Source: Struthidea cinerea (lineage: Eukaryota > Chordata > Aves > Passeriformes > Corcoracidae). Taken from it: a stretch of 64,000 bases of DNA. This document shows, one piece after another, positions 1 through 13,200 of the stretch (the first letter of the stretch is position 1; the number at the start of each line of letters is the position of its first letter). Where the stretch lies: assembly GCA_013397865.1 (NCBI GenBank), contig VZTI01000464.1:1842398-1906397 (forward strand), read 5' to 3'. Below the pieces are notes generated by a model. The model searched no databases and was not told the origin of the DNA. It was given only the letters and a program-made list of their open reading frames with translations. A program made the translations under genes and the position numbers.

Positions 1-3000
1 GACTAATTTGTAACACACAAGAAAATCCTCTTTTCATTATGATTGTGTTCAAATAATCCTACCTTAATGTATAAACTATTGACAAGCCTTTCTACAGCAC
101 TTCATTTAGGTCACTTAACATTACATTAATCTGCTCCACAAAAGGATAACAGTTCTGAAATCTGCTTTGGGACTTCATTTATATTTCCTTTCTCATAAAA
201 ATGTTCTTGCTATTATGGACCCGATGACAATAAGGTTTAATCAATCAGATCTTGACTATGCAACAAATACCATCATAAGCAACCTCCTGCTACATCATCC
301 CCTTCCACAACCAGTTTTCCCATCAGCCAAAACTCCAAATCAATCCTAAAAATCTAAACACAACAGCACAAAGAAAATATCTGTCCCTTTGAGGAGAACT
401 GGATCAGATACACACACAGAAAATAAATATCAAAATTCACATTAAAACAACTTCAGTGAGATTTTCCTTCTAAAGAAGCAGCAATTAATTTAAATTATTC
501 CTTAGAAAACAAAGCAGAAGAGAACTGCTCCCTTTCCTCCTCCCTGCCCAGCTCCCACTTCCCAAGCCTTCCTCCTGGCACGTACTTTTTGGGCTCAGCC
601 GAAGGCATTTCTCTTCCCTCTGCACATCTGCTCCGTGCAGGGCTGCCGAGCTGCGACTCATCCTGAGGAGCGCTGGAAATCCCAGGCTTTAAAAAGCCGC
701 TCGCAAGCCCCTCCTGGGCTGCCAGGCTGCCAGCTCCGACAGCGATCGAAGCACAGCATAGCCCCCAGCAAGCCACACGGCCCGTCAGTCACCCTCCGTG
801 GCCACACCACCTCTGCCTCACGTGCAAACAGATGACTTGAAACAAACAAATAAACAAACCCCATCCACACCCAAATACCTCACAATTTAAAAATTATATA
901 TNCAGAGGAGCTCGTTTCCAGGGCAGCCCAGCTGGCTGTCTCTTCCCAGCCCATCCTGGCAGCATCCCGAGCCCCTGCAGGTGCCACCATCGAGGCTGGG
1001 CACCCTTTGAGAGTCGGTACCTGAGGCTGTGCCTGCTGGCCTGCAGTCCCGAGCGGGCAGCCTGGGATGGAGGGCGCTGCCTGGGATTTCTCTTGTGGCA
1101 ACTGGTGCCCCTGGCCTCTTATGCTTTTGCTGCAAGGTGCCTGGCTCTGCCTTCCCTGGAACCCCCCTTTAGGTGGCTGGAAACAGCAGCTGGGCACCCC
1201 CCGCTGCCTCTCCTGGCTGGCCAAACCTGGCTCCAGCTTTCCCTTTGCACACCTTGTGCTCCATCCCCACGGCCCTTGAGCCCCCTTGGCCGGGTTAGGC
1301 TGGCTCTGCCCTGCTGCACAAGTGAGCAGGCACATGCCTAAAGCATAGCCTTCTTGCAGGGCTGCCAAGGAACAGGGTATAAAACAGAGCCACTTCCCAG
1401 CAACTCAACCTGCAGTTACCAAAATTTCACTTGCAGAATACGCCTTAACATTCAAACATCTCGTTGTCACAGAGGTGCTTGAATAGCCACAGAAAATTTA
1501 GTGAGCAGCAGAGAATGGGTTGCAGGAATTTCTTACCTCGCAGCAACTTGTTGGTGTCATTGTTGTAAAGCTGAGCATTTCAGAGGCACTGGGACATGAT
1601 GAAAAGAGCAGGGATCTGATGTCAGGCACGCCATTTGGGAGCCTCTCTCTTGCACTCTGGCTGGAAAGACATCAGGAAAGTACTTAGATTTCTATCTCTA
1701 TATAATTATTTTCAATGTATTAATATTTTCCATAGACTTGGTTTCAATGTTCACTTTTTAAAAGGTGTGAATGGAAATGATGTGTAAGAATGCATTTTGC
1801 CTGGAGAAGAAAAGGTTCAAATTAATAGAGAAAGGTATAGAAATTACAATTTAAACATAATTCAAGGAACTTACATGCCCCCTCCATCTAGGGCACTGAT
1901 CACAACTCCTCAGGAGAATCTTAAAACTATTTCTGTCCACGGATTAACCCTTTTAACTGATGATTTTAAAGACAGTAGAAATTGAACTACAGATATAAAA
2001 CTTACAAGAATGGTAAACATACATCACATGGATGATCTGCAAATGCTGGAGAATACTGCTGAACTTCCTAGACTGGAGGCCTAGATTTCAAAACAAAGTT
2101 TACTTTGGCATTCAAGATACAAGCCCAAAGACATGATCAATATGTTAAAAAATAAGGAACAGTCCGCCAGAACAGAAAAAAAAAAAAATACCTATTCAGT
2201 AAAAACACAATATGCTGTTATGCATTGTATTATAAAAACCAAATTATGGTATCATTGTCATACATAACAATTTAGACATCAGTACTGTTGGTCATTATTA
2301 CTTCATCCTTGGGTTTCATTCCTTACTGAACGACCTTATTTCCATTCAATCATTTGACCTGACAGGTTCTGCTTCCCTCCTCTGAAGATGCCCAGTTGTT
2401 AGCTGCTGTCTTTTGCAGTCAGTTGTAGCTTGGCATCTTGGTGCTTTACTTTCTAGGTCCACCTGATTTCTATGATCTGCTGGTTGGAGATCTCTCTGGG
2501 AGTGAACTCCAGTTCTTTCCATTACTTTATATGCTCCAAGTTCAAATCCACCAAATGACACATACATTAGATATTGCTACAGTTACAGAGTTATTTTTTG
2601 GTTACCTTGCAATTTTTCCATAAGTATTGCCTTTCAGAGGAAAATCTATTCACAATATTGGATCTACTATATACATTAGTGGTAGTTTCAGAACCTGTTG
2701 ATTTGTAACTTGTTGGCTAATAATGTTTCTTATCTCCAGTGTGGTTTAAATTTTCTGTAAGGCAATAGAGATCAAATGAGAAATTATCAGCCCTCTAACA
2801 CCCACACGAGGGTTCCCTTTTTTCCTTTCCTTACAGAAGCAAGTAAAATGCTGGAAATGCTGCCCTCTGAAACCTGAGACCTGACAAACTGCTGAGATGT
2901 TCTGAGGATCTGCTTTCTTTGCTCATGTTGTTCATTCCCATGTCCTCAAGCTGGAGATGAAAATTCTCTGAGAACAAGCTGCTACATACAATACTTCACA

Positions 3001-4225
3001 CAGCTGGATCAAAATGAACCCGATCTTCTGTGAGATATTCTGATTAAAGCTAAGAACTGGATGCCAAGGGAAAGTTAAATGCCAACTAAAGCAAATTTCT
3101 TCACGCTTCAGATTTGTTTAGACTGACAGGGTCTTGACTGACAATTTAAGTTGGCTCCATGAATGACAGTGTTTAGGTACAACTAAACCTCCAGCCAGAG
3201 GATTACTGAATTCCTGTCTCACACATCTCTTTTCCCTGCTCCCACACCAAGATTAGTTCTTCATTAGGCCTTTCTATTTCAGCTGATGGTAATTAATCCT
3301 AGGACATGGGAAAATACAGTAAATCAATCAAGTCAGTACAACCAGACAAAGTGTTTGGACTCACTGAGCTTTATGAACTGCACTTGCACGCTTAAGCTCA
3401 CTGTGTGTTCAAATAAAAGCACTGAAAGCACTGAAAATCAATGCACCAAAATTAGTCACAAAAAACAGATTGCTCAGATAAGTGAAGAAACAGATAAGGG
3501 AAATAACTGCCTAAAAAAAGGACAGATAAAATGCCTGAGACACAGTCAAGATACAAGCACTAAGTGGTAGCAGTTCCATGTGTAGATTTAAAGAAACCAA
3601 CCAAACATTGAAAAAAATGCAGGAAAGAAGTATACATGGTTGTTTGGGGGTTTTTTAGAACAATAGACTAGAGTGATTTAGGATGAATAATAGCACTCTA
3701 CATTTCTATGTCACCTTTCATCCCAAAGGTTCCAAAGCAGTTAGCAAATGTAACAAATGGAAGTACATTATCCTCTGTACACTGGAATCATTTTATCTGT
3801 CACTAAAGGCATCCCTGTTGGAGCAAGAAGCAGTATCTGTTTAACAGGTTGGGTCTATTGTGACAAACACCACATCCAGGCAAAGCCACAGGGAGAGGAT
3901 AATTGTCAACAGCTGGAACTAGTGCTGAATCCTGGATTAAGCAGTTGTTAGGAGAAGTCCGCTAGTATTTCTCCAGTTACCACTGGTGATGACGACTTTG
4001 TCACAGATCTTGAAGAGCTGCCATGGCCAGGGCAGGCTTTCTCATGACCCAGCTCCTCAGGGCACCCGCCTCAGCATGAGGTGCCTTCACATGCCACAGT
4101 TCCCCTCCTTGCGACACTTGAGTGATATATTCACCAGACAGAGCGAGAGCAGAGATTGACTGTAAACACCCAGGCATGAAAACAGACCCAGTGGTCAATC
4201 AAGAGGCACTGCACACTGAGAAATG
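1..4225. other. Non-coding DNA, no gene recognised
   Basis: The first 480 nt are AT-rich. A moderately GC-rich block at 490-1370 is followed by a TATAAAA at 1378-1384. One ambiguous base (N) is at 902. No exon with splice sites and a recognisable protein was found; the short open frames overlap on both strands and look like chance. Confidence 0.6.
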
Positions 4226-4440
4226 TAGAATCAAAGAATAGTTTGGGTTTGAAGGGACCTTTAGAAGTCATTTAGTCCAACCCCCTGTGCAATTAGCAGG
4301 GACATCCTCAGCTAGATCAGAGCCCCTTGAATGTTTCCAGGTCATTCGTCACCTCTCTGGGCAGCCTGTTCCAGTGCTTTACCAACCTCATTGCAAAAAA
4401 TTTTTTCTTGTATGTAATCTAAACCAACCACCTTTTAATT
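4226..4440 (-). mobile_element. CR1 LINE 3' fragment
   Basis: The + strand shows the reverse complement of a CR1 3' end: agaatcaaagaatag, then gaagggacct, then gtccaacccc, then gggcagcctgttccagtgct. The element is therefore on - with its 3' end at 4226. It is a typical 5'-truncated, inactive avian copy. Confidence 0.85.
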
Positions 4441-7400
4441 TATTTAAACGGCCAGCTTTTATCTGAGCCTTCACCAAGGTCATCTTTCTTTCATTGCAGC
4501 CATACTTCTGGCAGCACAGCAAGTGTCAAAGGTGTTTCACACACAACAGACTGCTCACATATGCTGCTTCCTAAGGCACGTGGGTCTGACAACAGCCTAA
4601 CCAGCTCCTTGGAAATCTCTGAACACAGAGATCAGCAAAGCAGGCTAAATTCAGTTACACACTACTATCTATAATGGCAAAGGGAGGAGAATTGCACTGA
4701 AAAGCTCCTGTCGGCTACAGATTCAGTGGGATGGGACTTTCACACTCCCTTTGTCCCACAGTCACATCAGGGATCTCAATCCACTCTATGTCCAATAATG
4801 GCCATACACTTATGGCTACTGATGCTATGATCACTGAAGAGTAAAAAACAAGATGAGTACAGCATAATTATTAAAAAACCCTGTAAATAAAACCACAAAA
4901 ACTGGACGAAAGAAGAAAATTCAGTGAAAGCTAAATATGTGGCTGCTGAACTGGTGCATTCCAGCTTTAAAAAGAAGAGACGTAACATTGAAATCCCTTT
5001 CCAGATGTTCTGCTGGACCAAAAGACTGTCAAAGACTGATGGGTAGTCTACATTCACATGTTCATTTTGGGATGGCACAAAGGCATGTTTGGAAATGTGT
5101 TTTGAGCTGTCAAATAAGGAGCAGTGAAATAAAAAGTGGGGACAGATTCATATGCCAATGAGCGAAATGGATTTATTCAGCAGTCCATATTTTTCACTGG
5201 TTTAAAAATAGCTACAAAGTTGATCTGGGAATTGGTCTTGGGACTGTTATAAGCTGCTGTGCAAACACTCAATGTCATCCTGCTGAGCTTCTGACAACTC
5301 TAAAAAGTCTCACGTATTTCACATGGCAGCTGAAATATTTTAATTGCAAAGGAAAACAAAGTGTTAGCATGGGTCAGGCTAGCTGAGTGTGAATTAAACA
5401 ACTGTAGAAACTTTAGGGCTTGAAAAAACTCTCAAGAAGTTCCTTAGTCACATGCTTCTCAGGCAGAGTTAGTCATCATGGGAAACCAACATTTTTTTAA
5501 ATGCTGAGCATCTACAGTATAATCTAAGCTTTAGGATATGAATGCAGTCAGTTAACATCAAGGTATGGGCTGGAATTAACCACAGAGTTAGAATGCATAT
5601 CACTTGGTTACAGTTTGCTCATGAGGGACAAAGAAGACACAGCAATGCTTATCTAGGACACACCTCATACACATGTCACTCACTAGCAAAATGTAAATCT
5701 GTACAAGCTCAACTCTTTTCTTCTCCGCTGCTAAAAGAGCTTATGCCAGTGACAATGATTAACTGGGCATTTTCCTTTTCTTTCTATGCCCAGCCTACAG
5801 AAGACATTGCTTGCTTTCACCCGAGAGGGAGAAGCTGAAGCTACCTGAGCTGGTGGCCCCTGCATGAACAGGGGCTTCAGCATAATTCCTATCCCCTTCC
5901 CTCAGAGAGGCTGACATCCCTCCTATTCCCTTATTTCACCAGCAGCAATCAGTTACCAGGACTCAGACACAAATTTTCTTCCCAGGCTCACCCTTACCCA
6001 GAATCCCTCCCATGGAAAGAACAACACAGTTGAGATCCATGCCCAACCTCATTCCTCAGTTGAAGACATTCATTTTCTCAGGTACAGCAAAGGATTTTTA
6101 GCCATGGCTTATAGTCTTCGTGGCCTTTGAAGCTCCTGTCTCCCAAGGAGAGGGTCCTTGGCACCAAGCATCAGCCAAGGAAGGTTATCTCTGCTGGAGA
6201 CACAAAATGGCAGGAGAAGAAATGCAACTGTCAAAGAACCTGAGGGAGGAATTCAACTTCATAATGCTCTGGGGAGACACTCACCTGGGGGACAGGAATC
6301 TGGGCTCTTAGTTACCACTCCTAGCACTGTTACGTACCCTCTGGAAAGTCTGTTTGAACCGGAACAGAAATGGACCTGTCCTGAGACAGGGACCTCAGAT
6401 CAACATTTTGCTGCACCACCAATACTGTAAACTTACTCAAAATACAACCTCTTTTATTTTCAACACTCAGTTTAAAAACACTTTTCATGATACCAGAGAT
6501 TTCCACAGGAAAGACATTCTGATATTTTACTAACTCACATTTTTTTTTTTTCCTCTGGCCTCATTCAATCACAGAGTTTTCTCCAACAGCTTATGGAAAA
6601 ACCCTAAAAGTCACAACTTTTGCTGTCAAAGTCATGGCAGTGACAGTCACACAGATTTTGTTGTTGTTGTTTTGCTATCTTCTGTATTGAAGTTTTCCAT
6701 TTCTGGTCAAAGGTGACTTATTTCTATAAACAGAAACATTTTCACACTTTAAATGCTTAAAACAAAATCCTTTTGTGTAAAAAGCCAGCCTGGAGAATTT
6801 CATCCTGGCAGCTGAATGCATCCGAGTCCTATCAATGCTTAGACAGGTAATGAGGTTAAAAAAAAAGAACCCCAAATTTTGTATTGGCTCCCTTTTCAGA
6901 TACTCTTTTTAAAAGAGACACCAGAACAAGGAAGCCCTTATAGGTCTTCAGTTCCTATATGACAAAGGATGGAAGAATATAGTTGGATGTAAAGCAACTC
7001 TGACCCACACGTCCTTGAAGAGCCAGAGGGACAATTGTTACAATCCAGAAGGAATACACGTTAGGCAATAGCCGTGCTACTGCCCTGAACACTTAGCAGA
7101 AAGTGCTGTACCCTGTTAAGTGTTGGCTCCAGGGGCTGCAGCACAGCCCCTAACACAGCTCTGATGGTCCCTGCTGACACGGTGACAGAGGCTCTGTGTG
7201 CGCTCCAGGTGACACTCTGCCCTGTTCCAAAGATGGTACTTCGCAGAGCACGTCAAGGGAGGCACTTGTGTGTGACCTTTCTGAGCTCAGCCCTGCCCTC
7301 ACCCTCCCAGTGATCAGACACCAGTTCCAGCTCTGCAGGAACATTCACTGTGAACCATTCCCACCAGCCATCTCGTAAACTAGGGGAATTAAAATCCAGG

Positions 7401-9649
7401 TCCCACTGAAATGAAGGGAATGAGGTCGCAATATGTTTCAGAAGATCACAGGATATACTGTGATACAAAAAACAATACATAATTTCTTCAGCCATTTTAG
7501 GCCAAATAATCCTATGGTTTGAATTGCTCTTCAGATAACGTTGCCCTAAAATACTGTCTGAACCAGAAAAAAAAAAGAAATTTAAACTACAAACTCATTT
7601 AAAAACTTGGCTTGAGTCTTAACTTGAAGATCCTCAAGACTCAGTGACAAATACCAAAACCACTGTTGATTCTTACCTCAGAAAACAGAAGCAATAGCAT
7701 GCCAGGAACTGAATTAGATGCACAGTAATACATTTATCCTGAAGTGAGAAGAAACTTGAATTTCGTCTCTGCTAGAAAAAGAAGCCACCACTAATACCAT
7801 CGGGATGACAACCTGACGTGAATCTGAGACTGGCTTTCAAATGCGGGTGCTAAAAGTAAAGGAAAATAGACCCAAATTAACTAATTTTTCTTCCAAATGG
7901 GATCTTCTTTGACTTTTTGACTTCAAAAATTTCAATTCTGTTCCAGAAAAAGAGAAGGAAACACTATTAGAAGCAACACCTCAGAAAAAATTCCACACAT
8001 ACATTCACTGTTTTTTTTTCCAGAAGAAAGAACAAAAAAACCCTGTTACTAAAAACCGTGTTCTTCCCTTCACCAAACATTCTCTGGTCTAAAATTCCTT
8101 CTCTTTCAGACTCAGATAATTTCTCAGCTTACTTGGTCTAATGCCACATGAGTTCCTGTAATCCCTCTCCCATCTGGTACAGAAGTCATCAGGATGCACT
8201 TACATTCCTCAGCAAAATAGATATTACTAAAAAAATCCAGCACTTCACTAAAATGAAACATTTCAGACAAAACCCTTTTGCCTGAGAGCAGGGCATACGA
8301 ATGAAGAGACTTGACGAGCACCATGAAAGCAGCTGGAGTGGGACTCAGGTGTCTGGGCTTCTTCCACCACCTGGTGTCCTCCTTCCCTTTGCAAAGGTAC
8401 TCCCACAAGTAGCTTTCCCCCCACATTTCTCACAGCAAGCACAACACAAATGTACACATTTCCTGAAAAGGAGACAAAGTTTTGCTTGGTCTACTAATCA
8501 TTAACAAAGAAAGCTTTGAAATGAGTTTTTTTTTCCCAAACATATAGTGAATAAGCGATAGGCAGAATATAGAAGCAGCTATCTGCTCTAGGTACTTTCA
8601 CGAATGGATACTCTTCCCCAAAGGTCAAAACTGCAGGGCAGAGAGAGAAGCAGATGGAATAAGATATTAAAACAGCAGGGTAAAAGCAGATTTTTGTCAG
8701 GAGATGTGGTGAACTACATAGGACAACTTAAGGGACAATTTCATGCATGACTGGAAGAGGTTTTGTATTTCTTCTAAACATTTTAAACAGAGCAGTTGTT
8801 TTTGGTTCTTTTTAACCACAGTTTTTATGTAGAAATACTACAGAAAATTTTGCATTAGAACCATAGGCAGGTCAGATCACACACCCTCAATTTCTGGGTG
8901 TGCCTGCATGCATGTGCACACATACACACACTTCAATAAAAATTCATTTCAATTGAAAAAACATTTCCCAATATAGGGAACAATAGTCATTGCTGAAGTT
9001 AACTGTACCTTTACTGATCATTTATTCTGGCAGCTGCAATTTTGAACTCTCCATCCAACTGCTCAGCTCAGGAGAAGGCTGGCCTACAGAAAAAAAAGCA
9101 TTTTTTGTTCTTTCAGAAGCATGAAGGGGTGTTAAATTGTAAAGTAAACTTTGCTGCAGTTAAACTCATGAAATATAGCTGCATATAATAACAGACAAAC
9201 AGTGTTAAATAAATTTTTGAGTTTCCTTATTCTCTCCTGGAGAAATACTAAGTTGCTTTTCAGTGAAAGCTGTTGATACAAATATAGTTTGATAATTCCT
9301 CCTGTCAGTGTCTCCTTCCGCCTTTGGTCTCAAGTAACAAATCACTTTCCTCAAGTCAGAGAACCAAATTCTACTGTTATGTCACAAGCTTCAATTTGGC
9401 TAATGTATTTGTGTTAGGATAGTGAGAGCTGAAGTTGGTTTACAACACTGATCTTCACACATGCATTAAAAAAACAGCTTTGTTGCATTTTTCACATTGC
9501 TGAGGAGAACTATTTCAGGGCACAAATCACTTGATTTGGCCTTTGAGAGAATTGACCTTTCTGTTCTAACTCTTTCACTCTGCTCACATTTTCATGACCT
9601 AATTTCCAAAATTAAAAGACTGCCCAACACAGAGCTGTTCTCTGCAAGT
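4441..9649. other. Non-coding DNA, no gene recognised
   Basis: AT-rich spacer with poly-T/poly-A runs (6540-6551, 8013-8020), a 12-bp-stem hairpin at 7088-7124 and the TG/CA tract near 8.9 kb. No coding exon is supported. Confidence 0.6.
8897..8932. repeat. Alternating purine-pyrimidine (TG/CA) tract
   Basis: gtgtgcctgcatgcatgtgc, followed by acacatacacacac. A degenerate TG/CA microsatellite of the type that can adopt Z-DNA. Confidence 0.6.
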
Positions 9650-10250
9650 CACAGAATCAATTAGATTGGAAAAAACCTTTGAGATCATCAAGTCCAGCCT
9701 ATGACCAAACACCACCTTGTTAATTAGACCACGGCACTAAGTGCCACATCCAGTCACTCCTTAAACACCTCCAGGGATGGTGACTCCACCATCTCCCTGG
9801 GCAGCCCATTCCATTGTCTAACCACCCTTTCTGTGAAGAATTTCTTCCTTATGTCTAACCTAAACATCCCCGGGCGCAGTTTAAGGCTGTGCACTCTTGT
9901 CCTGTCACTGGTTGCCTGGGAGAAGAGACCTGGCTACACCTTCCTTTGAGAATCACCTTTGAGCCTTCTCTTCTCCAGGCTAAACGCCCTCGCACCCTCA
10001 GTCACTCCTGATAGGACTTGTGCTCCAGGCCATCCACCAGCTTTGCTGCCCTTCCCTGGACACCCTCCAGCACCTCAACTGTCCTTCCTGAACTGAAGGA
10101 CCCCGAAACGGACAGAAGACTTGAGACCTCACCAGTGCTGACAACAGGGGAAGAATCACTTCCCTGGTGCTGCTGGCCACAGAGCTCCTCAAACAGGCCA
10201 GGATGCCATTGGCTTTCTTGGTCATCTGGGCACACAAATCAGCATCCTGA
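9650..10250 (-). mobile_element. CR1 LINE 3' fragment (about 0.6 kb)
   Basis: Starts with cacagaatcaattagattgg and contains atcaagtccagcc, ccagggatggtgactccacc, ggcagcccattcca, ttcttccttatgtctaacct, cttctccaggctaaac and cagcacctcaactgtccttc, all in CR1 order on the - strand. Short open frames over it are remnants or chance, broken by stops. The 5' limit is approximate. Confidence 0.88.
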
Positions 10251-13200
10251 ACAGGCCAAAATCTGCCCTCTGCAGCTGAGGCTGTATCTTCTCCCTTTTC
10301 TTGTTTCTTTCAACGCCTCTCACTTCAGACCTGCCTGACCCTGATTTGGTGTAGTGGGAACATGGCATTATGCACAGGGCAGCACCGTGCAAAACCCTAC
10401 ATCCTCAATTTTAGCCATGCACTGACTTGTTTTTATTTCACTGAAGAGGCCTCACTGAAGGCATGACACCTTCATTACCATTGTAGCACTTAATAAACAA
10501 AATATCAACCAAAGGATTAACTACATAAACAACTTGTTAAATTTGCTGTCACTATTTCCTTGTGATCTGATGATAACCGCATAACTTATTGCTAATACTA
10601 ATTATTAGTCTTGACAGATTTGGCACGTTATCATGATTTCTACATTCGCTTCCTGGCAATAGCATTTCCCTGCTTCCTGATCCCCACTGACTTTGTGTTA
10701 CCTAGAGAGCCTCCTGCTTTCTCCAGAGAATTTCGCAACTCTCTGATCCCACAGCTTCTCTACATCCACCTAATTGAAGTGGTCACCTCTGGACAAGAAA
10801 TGTAAGGCTGAGTTGATACCATATTCTTCCAGACATGGTAATTCTGAGCGATGTCATACATCTCATGAGAGTACTCCAAGGGAAGATGCATCTCAGGCAG
10901 AACTGAAAAGAAGAATTAAAGTCAAAGAAGAGGAGTTGAAGGCATCTTTTTTTTTTTCCTTTGTGGTACAGCAATTACAGCCACTGATCTGGTTAAATAG
11001 TTGTCTCATTAAAAGATTTACTACAGTCAAAACTGAATACATAGAACTGCTTTTTGATTTAGAAAATGTAATGATTTGTTAAGTATTTTTGTTTAAAAGA
11101 GGTAACTCAGCACCCTTAACAACCAGGGTGTCAGCAATCTTCTAATTTTAGTTTTACAAATACTGCTCCAAAAATATTTTCCAAAAAAAATTTGGCTCCA
11201 AAGTATGAGAAATACGTACACGGGAAACTTAACCTGTGATTTAGATTTAGTTTCCAAAAAGGTGGGCTTTTGGATGCTTACACTGGGAGAGAAATTTCTT
11301 GGTTAAGGTTAACTGAAATTAAAAAATACTCTGCTAAACCTTCACTGGTTTGGAGAAAAGGATATTTGGTACATTTTAGAGAGAAGTATAAAAGCAGAAT
11401 TTCTGAGGGTGAGCATGCTAGCTAGTGCATGTCCTTCACATTTCATAGGAAGCAAAGTATTCCCAAAAAGAGCCCAATAGTTTCCATAAGTCTATGGAAT
11501 CTATGAGTTTACCATGTAGATTTATTTTGTACCTTTTGCGGAATGAAATTAAGTTTGATTAACACCAAAGAAGTATCCATACATAAAATTCTAATGTTAA
11601 CTATATCAAAATTGCTTAAAACTCTAGGGTATTATTACTGTAGTAAAAGTCAGATTTCTCAAATCTCAAATGCTAGCCTATATTAGCTGACAGATTTACA
11701 TGATGCTTTAAATCCAGGATTCTTGCTTAGTATAAAGAACAAGGAGAGTCTGCTAACAAAGCTAGTGCTGTTTGTTTGTAAGGTCTAGCATGAAATGGTT
11801 TTATGTTCATAAAGTGGTGTTACACTCATTTACTGCTTTGCACCCACCCATAGCTCAAAACAGGAATACAGAGCAGCATGACTCAGCTGAATCAAATGGA
11901 TCTGTGATGATTTCGCTGGGCTATGGAGAACTGCTGAAATGTGATAAACCTGTGAAAAGTGAAGAGACAATGAGTTGTGGAGCACTGGCTTCTCCCATAG
12001 TAAAGTGTCTGCCACATTTTGATTTTAAAATAGTGCCACTATTCCAGAGAGACATTTCACAACAGAATTGACACCTTCCTCAACCCGTGGTCCACCCTTC
12101 AGAAATGAAACTTAGCTAGCTAACAGACATCCTCCCTTAGGAGAGGGGCTGCTGCAGCAGTTCACATTCCGGTGTCAGTGCCATATTTTTGTCCCCCAGT
12201 GCCAAAATGCCACCCAGCCTCACGTTAAAGCCTAATGGTAAATCAAGGGTAGAATTGCTGTAAGTTTAATGTATCTAAACGTGTATTAACATGCTAGAAA
12301 TTATTTAAATGGATTAATTTTTGCAGCCATATTTGATTGTGTGAGTTCTATTTCACTTTGTCTTGCTCACTTAAGAACTCTCTCGAGCTGTCTTCAAAAA
12401 TGTATTGACAGATATTTCCTTTACTTAACTGTTGCTCATTTTCACATTTCCTATCCTGGCTAAATATTTAAAACATTTTATTCTGCTTCTTAGTTATACC
12501 TTAGTCAGCTATGCAATGAAAAAATATCAGTGTGATATTGCAGAGATGTATTAATATAATCAACATTCAAAGTTTGGTAAAAATCAAGAAATCAGCAAAG
12601 GACTGAACATATCTTCATTGTCTCACGTAACTGACCAAGAGCTCTTTATTTTCCAGGGAAGCACAGATTTTATGGGAAATTCGCTGTATTAGAGTAGAAT
12701 ATTTTTAAAAACTCAAAAACCCCTAAAAAGCCAACAGTAGTTCATTTCAGGTTGGCTTGTACAGAAATGAATGTAATTCATTTTCCTGAGGTCTCTGACA
12801 TGACTTGCTTCCTGGCAGTTAAAACAGAAAACTACCTTTGACTCAGAGGGAATATATTGACTCCCATTCTCATGCAGGGATGGCATCACAAATATCTCTG
12901 CCTGGACTGCTTGATGTGTGGGAGTCACAGAAAAGAAAGTGATTCATTAGAAAATTAATTTGGTAAGAGAACAATAGTTCTAAGATTTTTTTTGCCAAAA
13001 GAATGCTTTTCCACTTGGCCACTCCTCCAAGACATTGAAAATGGAAAAATCTGGATAAGCGGAGAAGTTAAAAAATGCCTTTCAGTAATGCAAGTCATGT
13101 GCATTTTACAAACATTGAGTATGAAAATATCTCGTTGACATTGAAAATACTTCTACATTGGTAAATCCTTGCTTTTTAAGAACTTTGATCCCCAGGAAAA

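Noticed and set aside
880..1368. 162-codon open frame on the - strand
   Set aside because: It is low-complexity Gln/Gly/Pro/Ala from GC-rich DNA, overlapped by frames on the other strand, and includes the ambiguous base at 902.
9998..10338. Overlapping open frames on both strands near 10 kb
   Set aside because: They lie mostly over a CR1 fragment (9650-10250) and are not a host gene; no intact reverse transcriptase is present.
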